DNA of 64,000 bases, from positions 1 through 64,000 of the forward strand of contig NZ_JAJBTT010000024.1 in assembly GCF_020860705.1 (NCBI RefSeq). Reading direction: 5' to 3'. Below the pieces are notes generated by a model that had not been told where the DNA came from, did no database searches, and was given only the letters and a program-made list of their open reading frames with translations. Positions 25,708-34,671 of the stretch are shown here, in pieces; within the stretch, counting starts at the first letter, position 1, and every line of letters begins with the position of its first letter. The position numbers and the translations under genes were made by a program. Source of the DNA: Akkermansia sp. (GTDB lineage Bacteria; Verrucomicrobiota; Verrucomicrobiia; Verrucomicrobiales; Akkermansiaceae).

Positions 25708-26111
25708 ACACCCTGGACGTCTGCTGCGCCCTGATTGAACTGCCCTCCGCCCGGGGCCCCCTGCTCCTGGCCGCCAAAAAGGCCGCCGGGCAGTCAAACG
25801 GGCTTCTTTATGAATTTCCCGGCGGAAAACTGGAACCCGGGGAGAACGCGCAGAACGCCGTCATCCGGGAAATACGGGAGGAACTGGGATGCGCCATCCG
25901 GCCTGTCCGCATGCTCACCCCCGTCCGGCACCGGGAAGGGGAACGCGTCATCCGCCTCATCCCATTCCTGTGCCGCCTGGAACCCTGCACCCTGCCCCGG
26001 CCCCTGGAACATGAAAGCCTGGGCTTCTTCTCCCGCCGCAGGCTGGAAGAACTGCCCTGGGCGCCCGCAGACCGTCCCATTTTACGGCAGTGGCTGGAAG
26101 AAAAATCCTGA
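25704..26111 (+). CDS. Nudix hydrolase (MutT family)
   Basis: A 135-residue Nudix protein with the box FPGGKLEPGENAQNAVIREI then REELGC, which binds Mg and the pyrophosphate. The short length and the arrangement (CCALIELPS at the start, RRLEELPWAPADRPIL near the end) resemble MutT/NudG-type enzymes that remove oxidised or modified dNTPs. It overlaps the phosphodiesterase gene by four bases (ATGA) and is the last gene of this operon. It is distinct from the longer Nudix protein at the left edge of the window. Confidence 0.9.
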   Translation: MNTLDVCCALIELPSARGPLLLAAKKAAGQSNGLLYEFPGGKLEPGENAQNAVIREIREELGCAIRPVRMLTPVRHREGERVIRLIPFLCRLEPCTLPRPLEHESLGFFSRRRLEELPWAPADRPILRQWLEEKS

Positions 26112-26188
26112 CGGAACAGAAGTCCGTTCAGCCTCAATCACTCTGCGGAGGATGACCCTCGCATGTCTGAAAAGATTCTAAAAACACC

Positions 26189-26217
26189 TTGGATCATTCG
26201 CCATCATGCAGTATATA
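26189..26217 (+). promoter_or_regulatory. Promoter of 6S RNA
   Basis: TTGGAT (26189-26194), 17 bases, TATATA (26212-26217). Predicted start about 26224, exactly where the closing stem of the 6S RNA begins. Confidence 0.7.
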
Positions 26218-26223
26218 AGGTGT

Positions 26224-26408
26224 TGGCTGCTGCACTCGTCACTACCTGGCAAAGTGGCCCGAACCGATATTACAACCTAATGGGGGCAGCCCCGACGCAG
26301 GGCTGACTACGTCCTATACCGGAAAAGTCAAAACAGCGGCGGAAGTCCCCGCTCTATTGAGGCACGGGAACGTGGCTCACTGCCAGAGACGGTGCAGCGG
26401 TGTCTTTT
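26224..26408 (+). ncRNA. ssrS: 6S RNA
   Basis: About 185 nt, the usual size. A long closing stem forms between GCTGCTGCAC (26226-26235) and GTGCAGCGGT (26392-26401), continued by CGTC/GACG, CTGGC/GCCAG, AGTG/CACU-type and CCCG/CGGG pairs, giving a rod interrupted by a central open region. The 5' side reads GGCCCGAACCGATATT, close to GAGCCGATATTT of the E. coli molecule, and the 3' side has AAAACAGCGGCGGAAG where E. coli has AAAACUGCGACGACAC. A T-run (26404-26408) ends it. 6S RNA mimics an open promoter and holds sigma-70 RNA polymerase in stationary phase. The call rests on structure and these motifs; a covariance search was not possible. Confidence 0.85.
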
Positions 26409-26570
26409 TCTTTCCCCCCGCAGCCGGGAAGACGGCCGGGAAACCGTTTCCTGAAGGCTCCGCCCTGAACGTGCGGCGTGGCCGCCCATTTCCCCGGTGC
26501 GGCATTCCAGCCCCGGCTTTGTCCTGCCTCTTTGCGCTCCGCAGCATATCCGGACAGGAAGCGCACGTGC

Positions 26571-26723
26571 TCAAAAGGAACGCATGCGCGCATGGGCGGC
26601 CATGGACTTCAAGTACTTCACCGCCTTCCGCTCACGTTCCTTCTCGTCCCTGCCCGGCCGGGAGGAACGGCAGAAGGAATGGAGCAGCTTGAACATCAAG
26701 TCAAATAAATCGTGCTTGTACAT
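26571..26723 (-). CDS. Possible small basic protein, 50 residues
   Basis: A minus-strand reading frame starting MYKHDLFDLMFKLLHSF and ending in a charged helix (RDEKERERKAVKYLKSMAAH). Composition is more protein-like than that of the other frames in this gap: a hydrophobic N-terminal half and an Arg/Lys/Glu-rich amphipathic C-terminal half. No clear Shine-Dalgarno is seen and no homologue is recognised. It lies between the 6S RNA and the export operon, pointing back toward the 6S gene. Real or chance cannot be decided from one sequence. Confidence 0.35.
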   Translation of the reverse strand: MYKHDLFDLMFKLLHSFCRSSRPGRDEKERERKAVKYLKSMAAHARMRSF

Positions 26724-27051
26724 ACGTTTGATTGGCTATTTCCGGATCTCTTGATCCTTCACCTCTTATTCAGCAAAGATCGTGCCAATTTTTCTCCACA
26801 GCCCAAACACAATGGTTATCAACCCATTGTATCCCTGCACCCTTAAAAACGATTCTACCGCCCCCTTACAAATCCGTAAAAAAGAGACAGGGTATTACGA
26901 TAATGTAATATTATTAGTTGCTATATAATAACTGTTAATAAACGCAATAAACCCTTAGACATTTCCGGAAATAATGGTAGGATCACGCCCCGTTACGAAA
27001 AAGTTTTAACATCTGTGCAACTTTTTCATTATTACGAAGTATATTATAGTC
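26724..27051. promoter_or_regulatory. AT-rich regulatory region before the export operon
   Basis: About 330 bases, clearly lower in GC than the surroundings and without a gene. It contains an inverted repeat ATTAC-GATAAT-GTAAT (26894-26909), a plausible operator, and several -10-like TATAAT/TATATT sequences, one of them (about 27038-27044) only a few bases before the GTG start at 27052. Confidence 0.45.
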
Positions 27052-28443
27052 GTGAAGGGATTTATCAAACTCATCATCGTCATTGCCGTTCTTGGAGGCG
27101 TCTGGTTCGCCTGGGAACTGTGGAAAGGAAACGAAGCGATCCAGGTGGACTACCAGACAGAACCCCTTGAAAAGGGGGATCTGATGATCACCATTGACGC
27201 CACCGGCGTCACGGAACCTGATGAACTGGTGGACGTGGGCGCCCAGGTCAGCGGCATCATCATGGAGTTCGGCAAGGATCTGAACGGCAAGGTGGTGGAT
27301 TACTCCAGCCCGGTGAAGGCGGGCCAGATGCTCGCGGAAATCGATAAACTGCCCGTGCAGCTGGACGTGCAGCGGGCGGAAGCCTCCAAGGCGCAGGCCA
27401 GCGCCGGAATCGCCCGTGCCAAGGCGGACATCCAGCAGGCGAAGGCCAAGCACCACCAGGCCCGGCTGGACCGGGAACGCGCGGAAAAGCTGGGGCCGGG
27501 GGATGCCCTGTCCAAATCCAGCTATGACCAGTACATTGCGGATGAAGAAACCGCCCGCGCCAACGTGGCCGTGGCGGAAGCCTCCCTGCTGGAAGCGGAA
27601 GCCTCCCTGAAACAGGCAGAAGCCGCGCTGAAAAAGGAAATGCGCAACCTGGAATACACCACCATCCAATCTCCCGTGGACGGCGTGGTGGTCAAGCGCC
27701 TGGTCAACATAGGCCAGACGGTGGTTTCCAGCATGAGCGCCTCCAGCCTGTTCTACATCGCCACGGACCTTTCCAAGCTGAAAATCTGGGCCGCCGTGAA
27801 TGAGGCGGACATCGGCAGCATCCGCAAGGGGCAGGACGTCCTGTTCACCGTAGACGCCTTCTCAGGCCGCAAATTCAAGGGAACGGTGGACAAGATACGG
27901 CTGGACGCCACCATGACCTCCAACGTGGTCACCTACATCGTGGACATTGACGTGCCCAACCCGGACAAGCTCCTCATCCCCTACCTGACGGCCAACGTCC
28001 AGTTTGTGGTGGAGGACATCCGGAACGCCTTCCTCGTCTCCAACGCCGCTCTCCGCTTCCGTCCGGAAATGGAACTCATCAGCGCCGAGCAGAAAACGGT
28101 CTTTGAACAGATGCAGCCGGAACTGGCAGCTCCCGCACAAAACAGTAAAGAGAAAAAAGCCGTGGTATGGGAACTGCGGGACAACCTTCTTTACCCCCAT
28201 CTGGTCACCAGGGGGGAAAGCAACGGCATGCTGACGGCCATTAAGGGGGAAACGCTCCGGGAAGGCATGGAAATCGTTTCCACGGCACAGATCCTGAACC
28301 GTTCCAGAAACTCGGAAGACGGGGCGTCCGCCTCTGCCGGCGGGGAAAACCCGTTCGCGCCCAAGATGCCGCCGCGCCGCAAACCGAGCACGGGCAACAC
28401 GAAGGCCCCGGCCGGCAACGGCGGACCGCCTCCGCGCCCCTGA
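27052..28443 (+). CDS. MacA-like periplasmic adaptor (membrane fusion protein)
   Basis: A 463-residue adaptor starting with GTG. An N-terminal membrane anchor (KLIIVIAVLGGVWFAWEL) is followed by the first lipoyl half (GVTEPDELVDVGAQVSGII), a long Ala/Gln/Glu-rich helical hairpin (about 105-205), the second lipoyl half (TTIQSPVDGVVVKRLVNIGQ), and beta-barrel and membrane-proximal domains. The C-terminal tail is Pro/Gly/Asn-rich and probably disordered. It should link the ABC permease in the inner membrane with the outer-membrane channel encoded downstream. The four genes 27052-31967 form a complete MacAB-TolC type exporter operon. Confidence 0.9.
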   Translation: MKGFIKLIIVIAVLGGVWFAWELWKGNEAIQVDYQTEPLEKGDLMITIDATGVTEPDELVDVGAQVSGIIMEFGKDLNGKVVDYSSPVKAGQMLAEIDKLPVQLDVQRAEASKAQASAGIARAKADIQQAKAKHHQARLDRERAEKLGPGDALSKSSYDQYIADEETARANVAVAEASLLEAEASLKQAEAALKKEMRNLEYTTIQSPVDGVVVKRLVNIGQTVVSSMSASSLFYIATDLSKLKIWAAVNEADIGSIRKGQDVLFTVDAFSGRKFKGTVDKIRLDATMTSNVVTYIVDIDVPNPDKLLIPYLTANVQFVVEDIRNAFLVSNAALRFRPEMELISAEQKTVFEQMQPELAAPAQNSKEKKAVVWELRDNLLYPHLVTRGESNGMLTAIKGETLREGMEIVSTAQILNRSRNSEDGASASAGGENPFAPKMPPRRKPSTGNTKAPAGNGGPPPRP

Positions 28444-28452
28444 TCCGGGGGA

Positions 28453-29211
28453 ATGCCTCCGCTCGCCTCATCATCCTTTTTTTACCGCTTCAAGCACTAC
28501 AACAACGTGATCCGCTTACGTGACATAACCAAGGTGTACCACCTGGGAGAAATAGATCTTCAAGTGCTCAAGGGCATCACCCTGGACATCAAGGAAGGGG
28601 AATTCGTTTCCCTCACCGGGGCCTCCGGCTCCGGAAAGTCCACCCTGATGAACATCCTGGGCTGTCTGGACCGCCCCAGCTCCGGCCATTACTACATTGC
28701 CGGGGAAGACGTAGCCACATTCAACGCGGCAGAGCGCGCCACGCTCCGGAACAAGCGCATCGGCTTCGTCTTCCAGAACTTCAACCTGCTCTCCCGCACC
28801 ACCGCCCTGGAAAACGTGATGATGCCTGCCGTATATGCACATCCCACCCTCACCATGAAAGCCATGCGTGAGCGCTCCGTGGAACTGCTGAACCTGGTGG
28901 GCCTTTCCGACCGCATGGACCACACCCCGGCCCAGCTCTCCGGAGGCCAGCAGCAACGCGTGGCCATCGCCCGCTCCCTCATCAACAACCCCAGCATCCT
29001 GCTGGCGGACGAGCCCACGGGCAACCTGGACTCCACCACCTCCAAGGAAGTGCTGCACATGTTCAAGGATCTGAACCGCCAGAAAGGAATCACGGTCATC
29101 CTGGTGACGCATGATCCCAAAATAGCCGCCTTCACGGACCGGGCCATCAACATGGCGGACGGCCTCATCTGCGAAGGGATTTCCGACACGCTAAGCAAAG
29201 ACGACGTATGA
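28453..29211 (+). CDS. MacB-type ABC transporter ATP-binding protein
   Basis: A 252-residue ABC ATPase of the LolD/MacB class. Walker A is GASGSGKST, the Q-loop FVFQNFNLL, signature LSGGQQQRVAIARSL, Walker B ILLADEPTGNLD, and the H-loop VTHDP. It powers the FtsX-like permease encoded next. The first 18 residues are atypical; an in-frame GTG at 28507 (VIRLRDITKVYHLGE) gives the standard N terminus and is an equally good start. The permease ATG overlaps its stop (ATGA). Unlike E. coli MacB, ATPase and permease are separate polypeptides. Confidence 0.92.
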   Translation: MPPLASSSFFYRFKHYNNVIRLRDITKVYHLGEIDLQVLKGITLDIKEGEFVSLTGASGSGKSTLMNILGCLDRPSSGHYYIAGEDVATFNAAERATLRNKRIGFVFQNFNLLSRTTALENVMMPAVYAHPTLTMKAMRERSVELLNLVGLSDRMDHTPAQLSGGQQQRVAIARSLINNPSILLADEPTGNLDSTTSKEVLHMFKDLNRQKGITVILVTHDPKIAAFTDRAINMADGLICEGISDTLSKDDV

Positions 29212-30572
29212 AATTCCTTCCCCTCCTCAAAACCTGCATCAAGGCCCTGGTGCGCAACCCCATGCGCGCGGCGCTCACCATCCTGGGCATCATCATCGGC
29301 ATCGCCGCGGTGATCGCCATGGTGGAAATCGGCCAGGGGTCCACGCTCCAGATTAAAAACACCATCGCCTCCATGGGGGCGGACACGCTGAACATCCGCC
29401 CCGGCGCCATCTCCAAAAGCGGGGTCAACACCGGCGCCGGCGGCAGGGCCTCCCTGACCAATGCGGACTGCGAGGCCATCGCGCAGGACTGTCCCATGGT
29501 CCTGCGAGCCACGCCCGTGGTGCGCGCCAGCGGCCAGGTCATTTACGGCAACAAGAACTGGAGCCCGGAAACCGTGGAAGGCGGCTCCGTGGAATACCTG
29601 AAAATCAAAAACTGGTATGACATGGACCGCGGACAGCCCTTCTCCGAAGAAGACGTGGAGCAGGCCAGGCGCGTGTGCGTCATCGGCCAGACAGTAGCCA
29701 AGGAACTCTTTGGGGACGAAGACCCGCTGGGCAAGGACATCCGCATCAAGAACGTCATGTTCAAGGTCATCGGCATCCTCCAGAAAAAGGGGGCCAACAT
29801 GATGGGCCGCGACCAGGACGACTCCATCATCCTGCCCTGGACGAGCATCCGCTACCGCCTGCAGGGGCTGGGCGGCGGCTCCTCCTCTTCCTCCTCCGGC
29901 AAATCCACCACCACCTTTAACCGGGCGGACAAATACACGTCATCTTCCGTGGCCTACTACACGGAAACCACGGACCAGCCCTATACGGACGCCCCCCATC
30001 CGCGCCGCTTCAACAACATTGATTTCATCATGGCGCAGATCGCGGACCCGGAACGCTCCTCCGAGGCCATTGACCAGATCACGGAAGTCATCCGCGCCAA
30101 GCACAACCTCAAGGACGGCCAGCTGGACGACTTCCGGGTATGGGACATGGCTGAAATGTCCCGGGCCATGAGCAGCACCACGGAAGTCATGACCAACCTG
30201 CTGATGATCGTGGCCATGATCTCCCTGGTCGTGGGCGGCGTGGGCATCATGAACATCATGCTCGTCTCCGTCACGGAACGCACCAAGGAAATCGGCCTCC
30301 GCATGGCGGTGGGCGCCCGGCCGCAGGACATCATGCGCCAGTTCCTGCTGGAAGCGGTGCTGCTCTGCGTGGTGGGCGGCGCGCTGGGCATCATGCTCGG
30401 CAAGGCCATCTCCATCATCGTCAGCCGCACCATGAACTGGGCCACCGCCTCCTCTCCGGAAGCCATGGCCCTGGCCGTGGGCGTCTCCGTGTTCATTGGC
30501 CTGGCCTTCGGATGGTACCCGTCCTGGAAGGCGTCCAGAATGGACCCTATTGACGCCCTGCGTCACGAATAA
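29208..30572 (+). CDS. MacB-type ABC transporter permease
   Basis: A 454-residue FtsX/MacB permease. TM1 is at about residues 22-45 (ALTILGIIIGIAAVIAMVEIG), then a large periplasmic domain with the SMGADTLNIRPG motif typical of MacB, then three more helices near the C terminus (about 325-440) including VVGGVGIMNIMLVSVTERTKEIGLRMAVGA, cited here as two halves of one conserved block. A Ser-rich insertion (GGGSSSSSSGKST) lies at about residues 222-236 in the periplasmic domain. MacB works by mechanotransmission, driving substrate from the periplasm through MacA and TolC. Confidence 0.92.
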   Translation: MKFLPLLKTCIKALVRNPMRAALTILGIIIGIAAVIAMVEIGQGSTLQIKNTIASMGADTLNIRPGAISKSGVNTGAGGRASLTNADCEAIAQDCPMVLRATPVVRASGQVIYGNKNWSPETVEGGSVEYLKIKNWYDMDRGQPFSEEDVEQARRVCVIGQTVAKELFGDEDPLGKDIRIKNVMFKVIGILQKKGANMMGRDQDDSIILPWTSIRYRLQGLGGGSSSSSSGKSTTTFNRADKYTSSSVAYYTETTDQPYTDAPHPRRFNNIDFIMAQIADPERSSEAIDQITEVIRAKHNLKDGQLDDFRVWDMAEMSRAMSSTTEVMTNLLMIVAMISLVVGGVGIMNIMLVSVTERTKEIGLRMAVGARPQDIMRQFLLEAVLLCVVGGALGIMLGKAISIIVSRTMNWATASSPEAMALAVGVSVFIGLAFGWYPSWKASRMDPIDALRHE

Positions 30573-30593
30573 CGTTTTACTCTTCTTTCTCCC

Positions 30594-31967
30594 ATGTCAT
30601 CCATGTTCAAACATCTCCCCCTTCTGGCCGCCTGCTGCCTGAGCTCCTGCATGGTAGGCCCGGACTTCCGGCAACCTGCCCATGACCTCCCCGCCTCCTG
30701 GACGGAGGCAAAGCCCCCCCGCAGCTCGGACAAGGACCTGCGCTCCTGGTGGAACATCTTCGGGGACCCCCAGCTCAACCGCCTCGTCTCCACCTCCCTG
30801 AACAACAATCCGGATATGAAGGTGGCCCTGCTCCGCATCCGGGAATCCAGGGAAAGGCTGCGCATCTCGCAGGCCTCCCTCCTGCCCTCCGCGGACGCCA
30901 GCGCCGGCTGGAGCCTCTCTCCGGACCGGGGATTCCGGAGTTCCACCTCCCAGGACTTCTCCCTGGGGGCCTCCACCTCCTGGGAACTGGACCTCTTCGG
31001 CGGCAACCGCCGCTCCATTGAGGCCTACCGCGCCTCCCTCATGTCCACGGAAGCCTCCGCCTGCGCCGTCCGCACCGCCCTGCTGGCGGACGTCGCCACC
31101 GTCTACTTTGAGTGGATCACCGCCTGCGAACAGCTCCGCATCGCCCGGGAACAGCTGGAAATCCAGAAAAACACCCTTACCATTGCGGAAAAGCGCCATA
31201 AATCGGAATTCGCCCCCCGTCTGGACGTGGAGCAGGCCATCTCCACCGTCGCCTCCACGGAAAGCCGCATTCCGGCACTGGAAGCCCAGGTGGCTTCCGC
31301 TAAAAACCAGCTCTCCGTGCTGCTGGGCACGTACAACTCCCGCGTGGAACTGACGCTACCCAAAGCCTCCGTCTTTGAAAAAACGCCCGTCGTTCCGGTG
31401 GGCCTCCCCTCCGAGCTCCTGCGGAGAAGGCCTGACGTCATCGCGGCGGAGGCGGATCTGCACGTAGCCGTGGCCAACGTAGGCGTCGCCGTGGCGGACC
31501 TGTACCCGCGCTTCAGCCTGACGGGGTCTCTCTCCAGCCGCGGCGGAGACTTCGGCCAGCTCTTCCGGGAAAACAACAACGCGTGGTCCCTGGGCGGAAA
31601 CCTGCTCCAGCCCCTGTTCCAGGGCGGCGCCCTGAGAGCCGCGGTACGCGCCCAGAAAGCGGCGGCGGAACAAGCCGCGGAAACCTACCGCAAGACGCTC
31701 ATCACCGCCGTTTCCGAGGTGGAAGACGCCCTGATCGCCTACGGCAACTACACCTCCCAGATGCAATACCTGCACAAGGAAAACAACGCCAACAAGGAGG
31801 CCTTCCTGCTCTCCCGCACCCTGTACATCAATGGCCAGACGGACTTCCTGAACGTCATTACTGCCCAGCGCTCCTGGCTCAGCTCGGAGGAATCCCTGGT
31901 CACCATGAAGCAGAACATCCGCAAGGCCGTCGTGCAGCTCGCACGCGCCCTGGGCGGCGGATGGTAA
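30594..31967 (+). CDS. TolC/NodT-type outer-membrane efflux lipoprotein
   Basis: A 457-residue outer-membrane factor. A signal peptide with lipobox (LSSCMVGPDF) is followed by the family start PAHDLPASW and two repeats of the long helical barrel: SWELDLFGGNRRSIEAYRAS, the RIPALEAQVASAKNQLSVLLG region, LPSELLRRRPDVIAAEADLH and the closing LVTMKQNIRKAVVQLARALG. It forms the channel through the outer membrane for the MacAB-like genes upstream and might also serve the RND pump further on, which has no channel gene of its own (inference). It starts 21 bases after the permease. Confidence 0.93.
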   Translation: MSSMFKHLPLLAACCLSSCMVGPDFRQPAHDLPASWTEAKPPRSSDKDLRSWWNIFGDPQLNRLVSTSLNNNPDMKVALLRIRESRERLRISQASLLPSADASAGWSLSPDRGFRSSTSQDFSLGASTSWELDLFGGNRRSIEAYRASLMSTEASACAVRTALLADVATVYFEWITACEQLRIAREQLEIQKNTLTIAEKRHKSEFAPRLDVEQAISTVASTESRIPALEAQVASAKNQLSVLLGTYNSRVELTLPKASVFEKTPVVPVGLPSELLRRRPDVIAAEADLHVAVANVGVAVADLYPRFSLTGSLSSRGGDFGQLFRENNNAWSLGGNLLQPLFQGGALRAAVRAQKAAAEQAAETYRKTLITAVSEVEDALIAYGNYTSQMQYLHKENNANKEAFLLSRTLYINGQTDFLNVITAQRSWLSSEESLVTMKQNIRKAVVQLARALGGGW

Positions 31968-32170
31968 AAACCTGCGGACTCTCCAAAACGGAAAACATTC
32001 CCCGTTAAAACGGTGGAGTCTCTACTGCTGCACCTCGCCGCATCTCCCTGCGCTGTCCCTTGCGGATGGCAGCGAGATGGTTTTACATATCGGAAAGCAT
32101 CAAGACATGCTGCCGGAAAACAATGACCAGCATTGGATTTTTCATCATCCCATCCCCGTTTGAAAGAAGC

Positions 32171-32713
32171 ATGAATAACTGTCTTACAAATATCACTATT
32201 GTTCTCCTCGCTGCCATCTCACTCGTTGAAGGGAGCATTATCTGGCATGAAAAGAGCATCCACCGCGATTCTCAAAAGGCTGGAACGGAGGAAAAAAGCG
32301 GACGGGCTAACTATAGAGATGATGATTTCGTCCCGGATATTTCTTCCCAGTTTCCCCATCTCTATTTCAAAATTCAGGAAACACAGGACTCTCTATCTGC
32401 TGAAGGAGGAACTCTTATTATTGAAAGAACCCAATCCAGGCAATCCGCTGGAAATAGGGAATATGCCGAGACGGAAACACATTTTATCAATCCTAATGAA
32501 ACCGCTCATCTTCCTCCGGAAATAAAAAATACGTCTGTCTTCTCCATTCTCTGGACATCCGACTCCGTCACCACCAAAACGGAAGAGAATTCTCTTTCCA
32601 TGGAAATCGGCAAAAAATCATTATCCCCCTTGAAACTAACACTCACTTTAAGAGCCAAAGATGGAATGGGCCGGGAATGGAAACTGGCATGGGTGAGAGC
32701 AAATGAGGATTAA
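32171..32713 (+). CDS. Predicted exported protein, unknown function
   Basis: A protein of 180 residues from the ATG at 32171, where a hydrophobic signal or anchor begins (NITIVLLAAISLVEGS); the frame is open back to 32060. The remainder is polar, Ser/Thr/Glu-rich and probably beta-structured. No family was recognised. Base composition is noticeably lower in GC than the export operon before it and the hydrolase after it, suggesting a different history. Its stop overlaps the beginning of the broken SH3 gene. Confidence 0.5.
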   Translation: MNNCLTNITIVLLAAISLVEGSIIWHEKSIHRDSQKAGTEEKSGRANYRDDDFVPDISSQFPHLYFKIQETQDSLSAEGGTLIIERTQSRQSAGNREYAETETHFINPNETAHLPPEIKNTSVFSILWTSDSVTTKTEENSLSMEIGKKSLSPLKLTLTLRAKDGMGREWKLAWVRANED

Positions 32714-33209
32714 CAAGATATCCGCCGCATCAGGGATACCAATTCCCGTCAAATCATGCCACAACCACTTGAGAGCGAACAAGACTCTATTACCGTACGG
32801 AAAAGATCAATTACATACATATAAGAATGGAAACTTTAAAACGATAGCTTCACACAGGACGGAATATGAACATCCCCTCAAACTGGAAACGGGGGAAAGC
32901 GTTACGCTGGGAGAAAGAGCGCCGGAGGAAAACCGGAAGGACTGGATTTGGGGGAAAACAAACGTGGCCATGGAGGCTGGGTTCCCGTTCAATTGATTGA
33001 CTGTCCGGGAGACGAGGATGAGGGGAAGTGTGCTGGAAGATTACAGCGCCAGGGAACTGGTCGTAGACCGAGGGGAAGATATCGTCAAAATCAAGACGCT
33101 GAATGGATGGACGTGGGTCAGGAGAACAAACGACGGAGAGGAAGGCTGGATACCCGATGAGGCCATTGGAGAGGGAGCGACGCTAGCCCCTGAAAATAGA
33201 CGCCCCTGA
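32703..33209 (+). pseudogene. Two-SH3-domain protein, broken by two frameshifts
   Basis: Translating across three frames restores a protein of the tandem bacterial SH3 family. Frame 1 reads HRTEYEHPLKLETGESVTLG and RKDWIWG up to about 32951. After one base is lost in the G-run at 32950-32954, the next frame gives RGHGGWVPVQLID. After one extra base near 33036, the third frame gives VLEDYSARELVVDRGEDI, GWTWVRRTNDGEEGWIPDEA. Each module ends with the SH3-type GWVP/GWIP motif. The first in-frame ATG (32703) overlaps the upstream gene by 11 bases; the first 50 residues look unrelated. The loss appears recent because both halves remain readable. Confidence 0.75.
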
Positions 33210-33294
33210 AAGACGTAGCTCATACGAAAATCCACCCTTACTCAGGAAGAACGGTTTTTCTTCCCCTGCCCTCCGGTTCTTTCCGGGAGAAAGC

Positions 33295-34434
33295 TCAGGC
33301 CTCCGGCTTTTCCTCCATTTCCTTCATCACTGCGTCAATGAGACGGCGCGTCTTCACGCCGGGCAGTACGTTCAGGTCCATGCGGTTCATGGCATAGCCG
33401 AAGGAGAGGCCGTGGGCCGGGTCCGCAAAGGCATGGGAGCCGCCTGCCCCGGCGTGGCCGAAACCGTTTAATCCGAACAGATGCCGCAGCTTGCGGCCCG
33501 TGGCGGGGTCCGCAGGGTCATGCATGAAGCCGCAGGAAAAGGCGGTGGGCGTTTTCAGCGTCAGGTCCGGCCCGTCAATGACGACGTTCCGCATCCAGCT
33601 CCGCACGGTTTCCGGAAAAACCTGAAGTTCATCCAGCCCCAGGCAGGCCTGGTAAAATTGCGCCATGCCGCGGGCGGAAGCCACCCCGCCGAAGGCAGGC
33701 GCCCCGGAGGTCCACGCCTCCGGCGTGTTCATCTGCCGCACGCTGTTCAGTCCCATAAGCGTATTGAAGGCACGGTTCACGGGCGTGCCTTTTTTCATGT
33801 ATTCCAGATAAAACGGCGTGCCCATGTTGGACATGTCCATCTTGCCGGGGTACAAGGTCGCCACCCGGCCGAATTCGGATTCAGGCAGGTTGATGTAAAA
33901 ATCCAGATCCAGCGGCTTGCGGATGTATTCATCCCAGTACGCCCAGAGGCGTTCCCCCGTCAGGCGGATCATGAGTTCGTCCAGCATTACGCCATAGGTA
34001 TGCGGATGGTAGCCGTGCTCCGGGGGCTGCCACGCCGGAACGGTTTCTTCCAGGGCACGCACGCAATCCTCATGATCAAACACGCTGGCTGTTCTGGAAA
34101 AGGCCGCCAAGCCGCACTGGTGAGACATCATTTGCGCGATGGAAGCATAAGGCAGCGGGAATTCCGGCCACAGTTCCCCCATGCTCATCTCCGGGGAAGC
34201 TCCCTGCTGGTGCAGGGCCAGCAGCAGGGCGGCGGAAGCGGGGCCCTTGGTAGCGGAGTAAACGGGCACCAGGGAACGTTCCGTCCACGGGCGCGTTTCA
34301 TCCGCCACGGCAAATCCGGAATGCAGGGAAACAATTTCCCGCCCTTCCTTCCAGACGGAAACGGACGCACCCAGTTCCCCGTAATCACGGAAGTTTTTTT
34401 CAAACGCTTCAGTTATGTACCGCTCGCCTTTCAT
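33295..34434 (-). CDS. Serine hydrolase (class C beta-lactamase / esterase EstB family)
   Basis: A 379-residue protein of the beta-lactamase-like serine hydrolase family. The nucleophile motif SxxK is in VPVYSATKGPASAALLLAL; a Tyr motif follows in EHGYHPHTYGVMLDE, and near the C terminus FGHAGAGGSHAFADP supplies the third (HxG-like) motif. No signal peptide is visible from the ATG at 34434 (Shine-Dalgarno AGAGGA just upstream), so it is likely cytoplasmic. Family members are mostly esterases, transesterases or peptidases, not true beta-lactamases; the substrate is unknown. Confidence 0.85.
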   Translation of the reverse strand: MKGERYITEAFEKNFRDYGELGASVSVWKEGREIVSLHSGFAVADETRPWTERSLVPVYSATKGPASAALLLALHQQGASPEMSMGELWPEFPLPYASIAQMMSHQCGLAAFSRTASVFDHEDCVRALEETVPAWQPPEHGYHPHTYGVMLDELMIRLTGERLWAYWDEYIRKPLDLDFYINLPESEFGRVATLYPGKMDMSNMGTPFYLEYMKKGTPVNRAFNTLMGLNSVRQMNTPEAWTSGAPAFGGVASARGMAQFYQACLGLDELQVFPETVRSWMRNVVIDGPDLTLKTPTAFSCGFMHDPADPATGRKLRHLFGLNGFGHAGAGGSHAFADPAHGLSFGYAMNRMDLNVLPGVKTRRLIDAVMKEMEEKPEA

Positions 34435-34576
34435 TCCTCTCAACCGGGCAGGAACACCTTTCCCGCCTTCACGGGAAAGTTTACCCCCCGCTTTCCGGGA
34501 AGGCAAGCACGGCACGGTTCATGCCCCGGCCGCCGCCTGAATCCCGTTTATTAACGCCGTCCGCAGGAGCATTCAC

Positions 34577-34615
34577 GGAAAAAATTCCCCCCGCCGGACT
34601 ACCGGACGGGGGGAA
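34577..34615 (-). terminator. Rho-independent terminator of the RND operon
   Basis: On the minus strand a 9-bp stem (TTCCCCCCG / CGGGGGGAA), with a nested CCGG/CCGG, is followed by six T. It lies 57 bases after the pump gene stop and before the hydrolase gene. Confidence 0.82.
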
Positions 34616-34671
34616 AGAAACCGTATTCCCCCTTTCCCCGGGAGGAACACGGCAGGGCGTTACTTTTCCCG

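Noticed and set aside
33295-34434. Antibiotic-resistance beta-lactamase
   Set aside because: SxxK is present, but no signal peptide is seen and the overall pattern fits the EstB-like serine hydrolases better than true AmpC enzymes.
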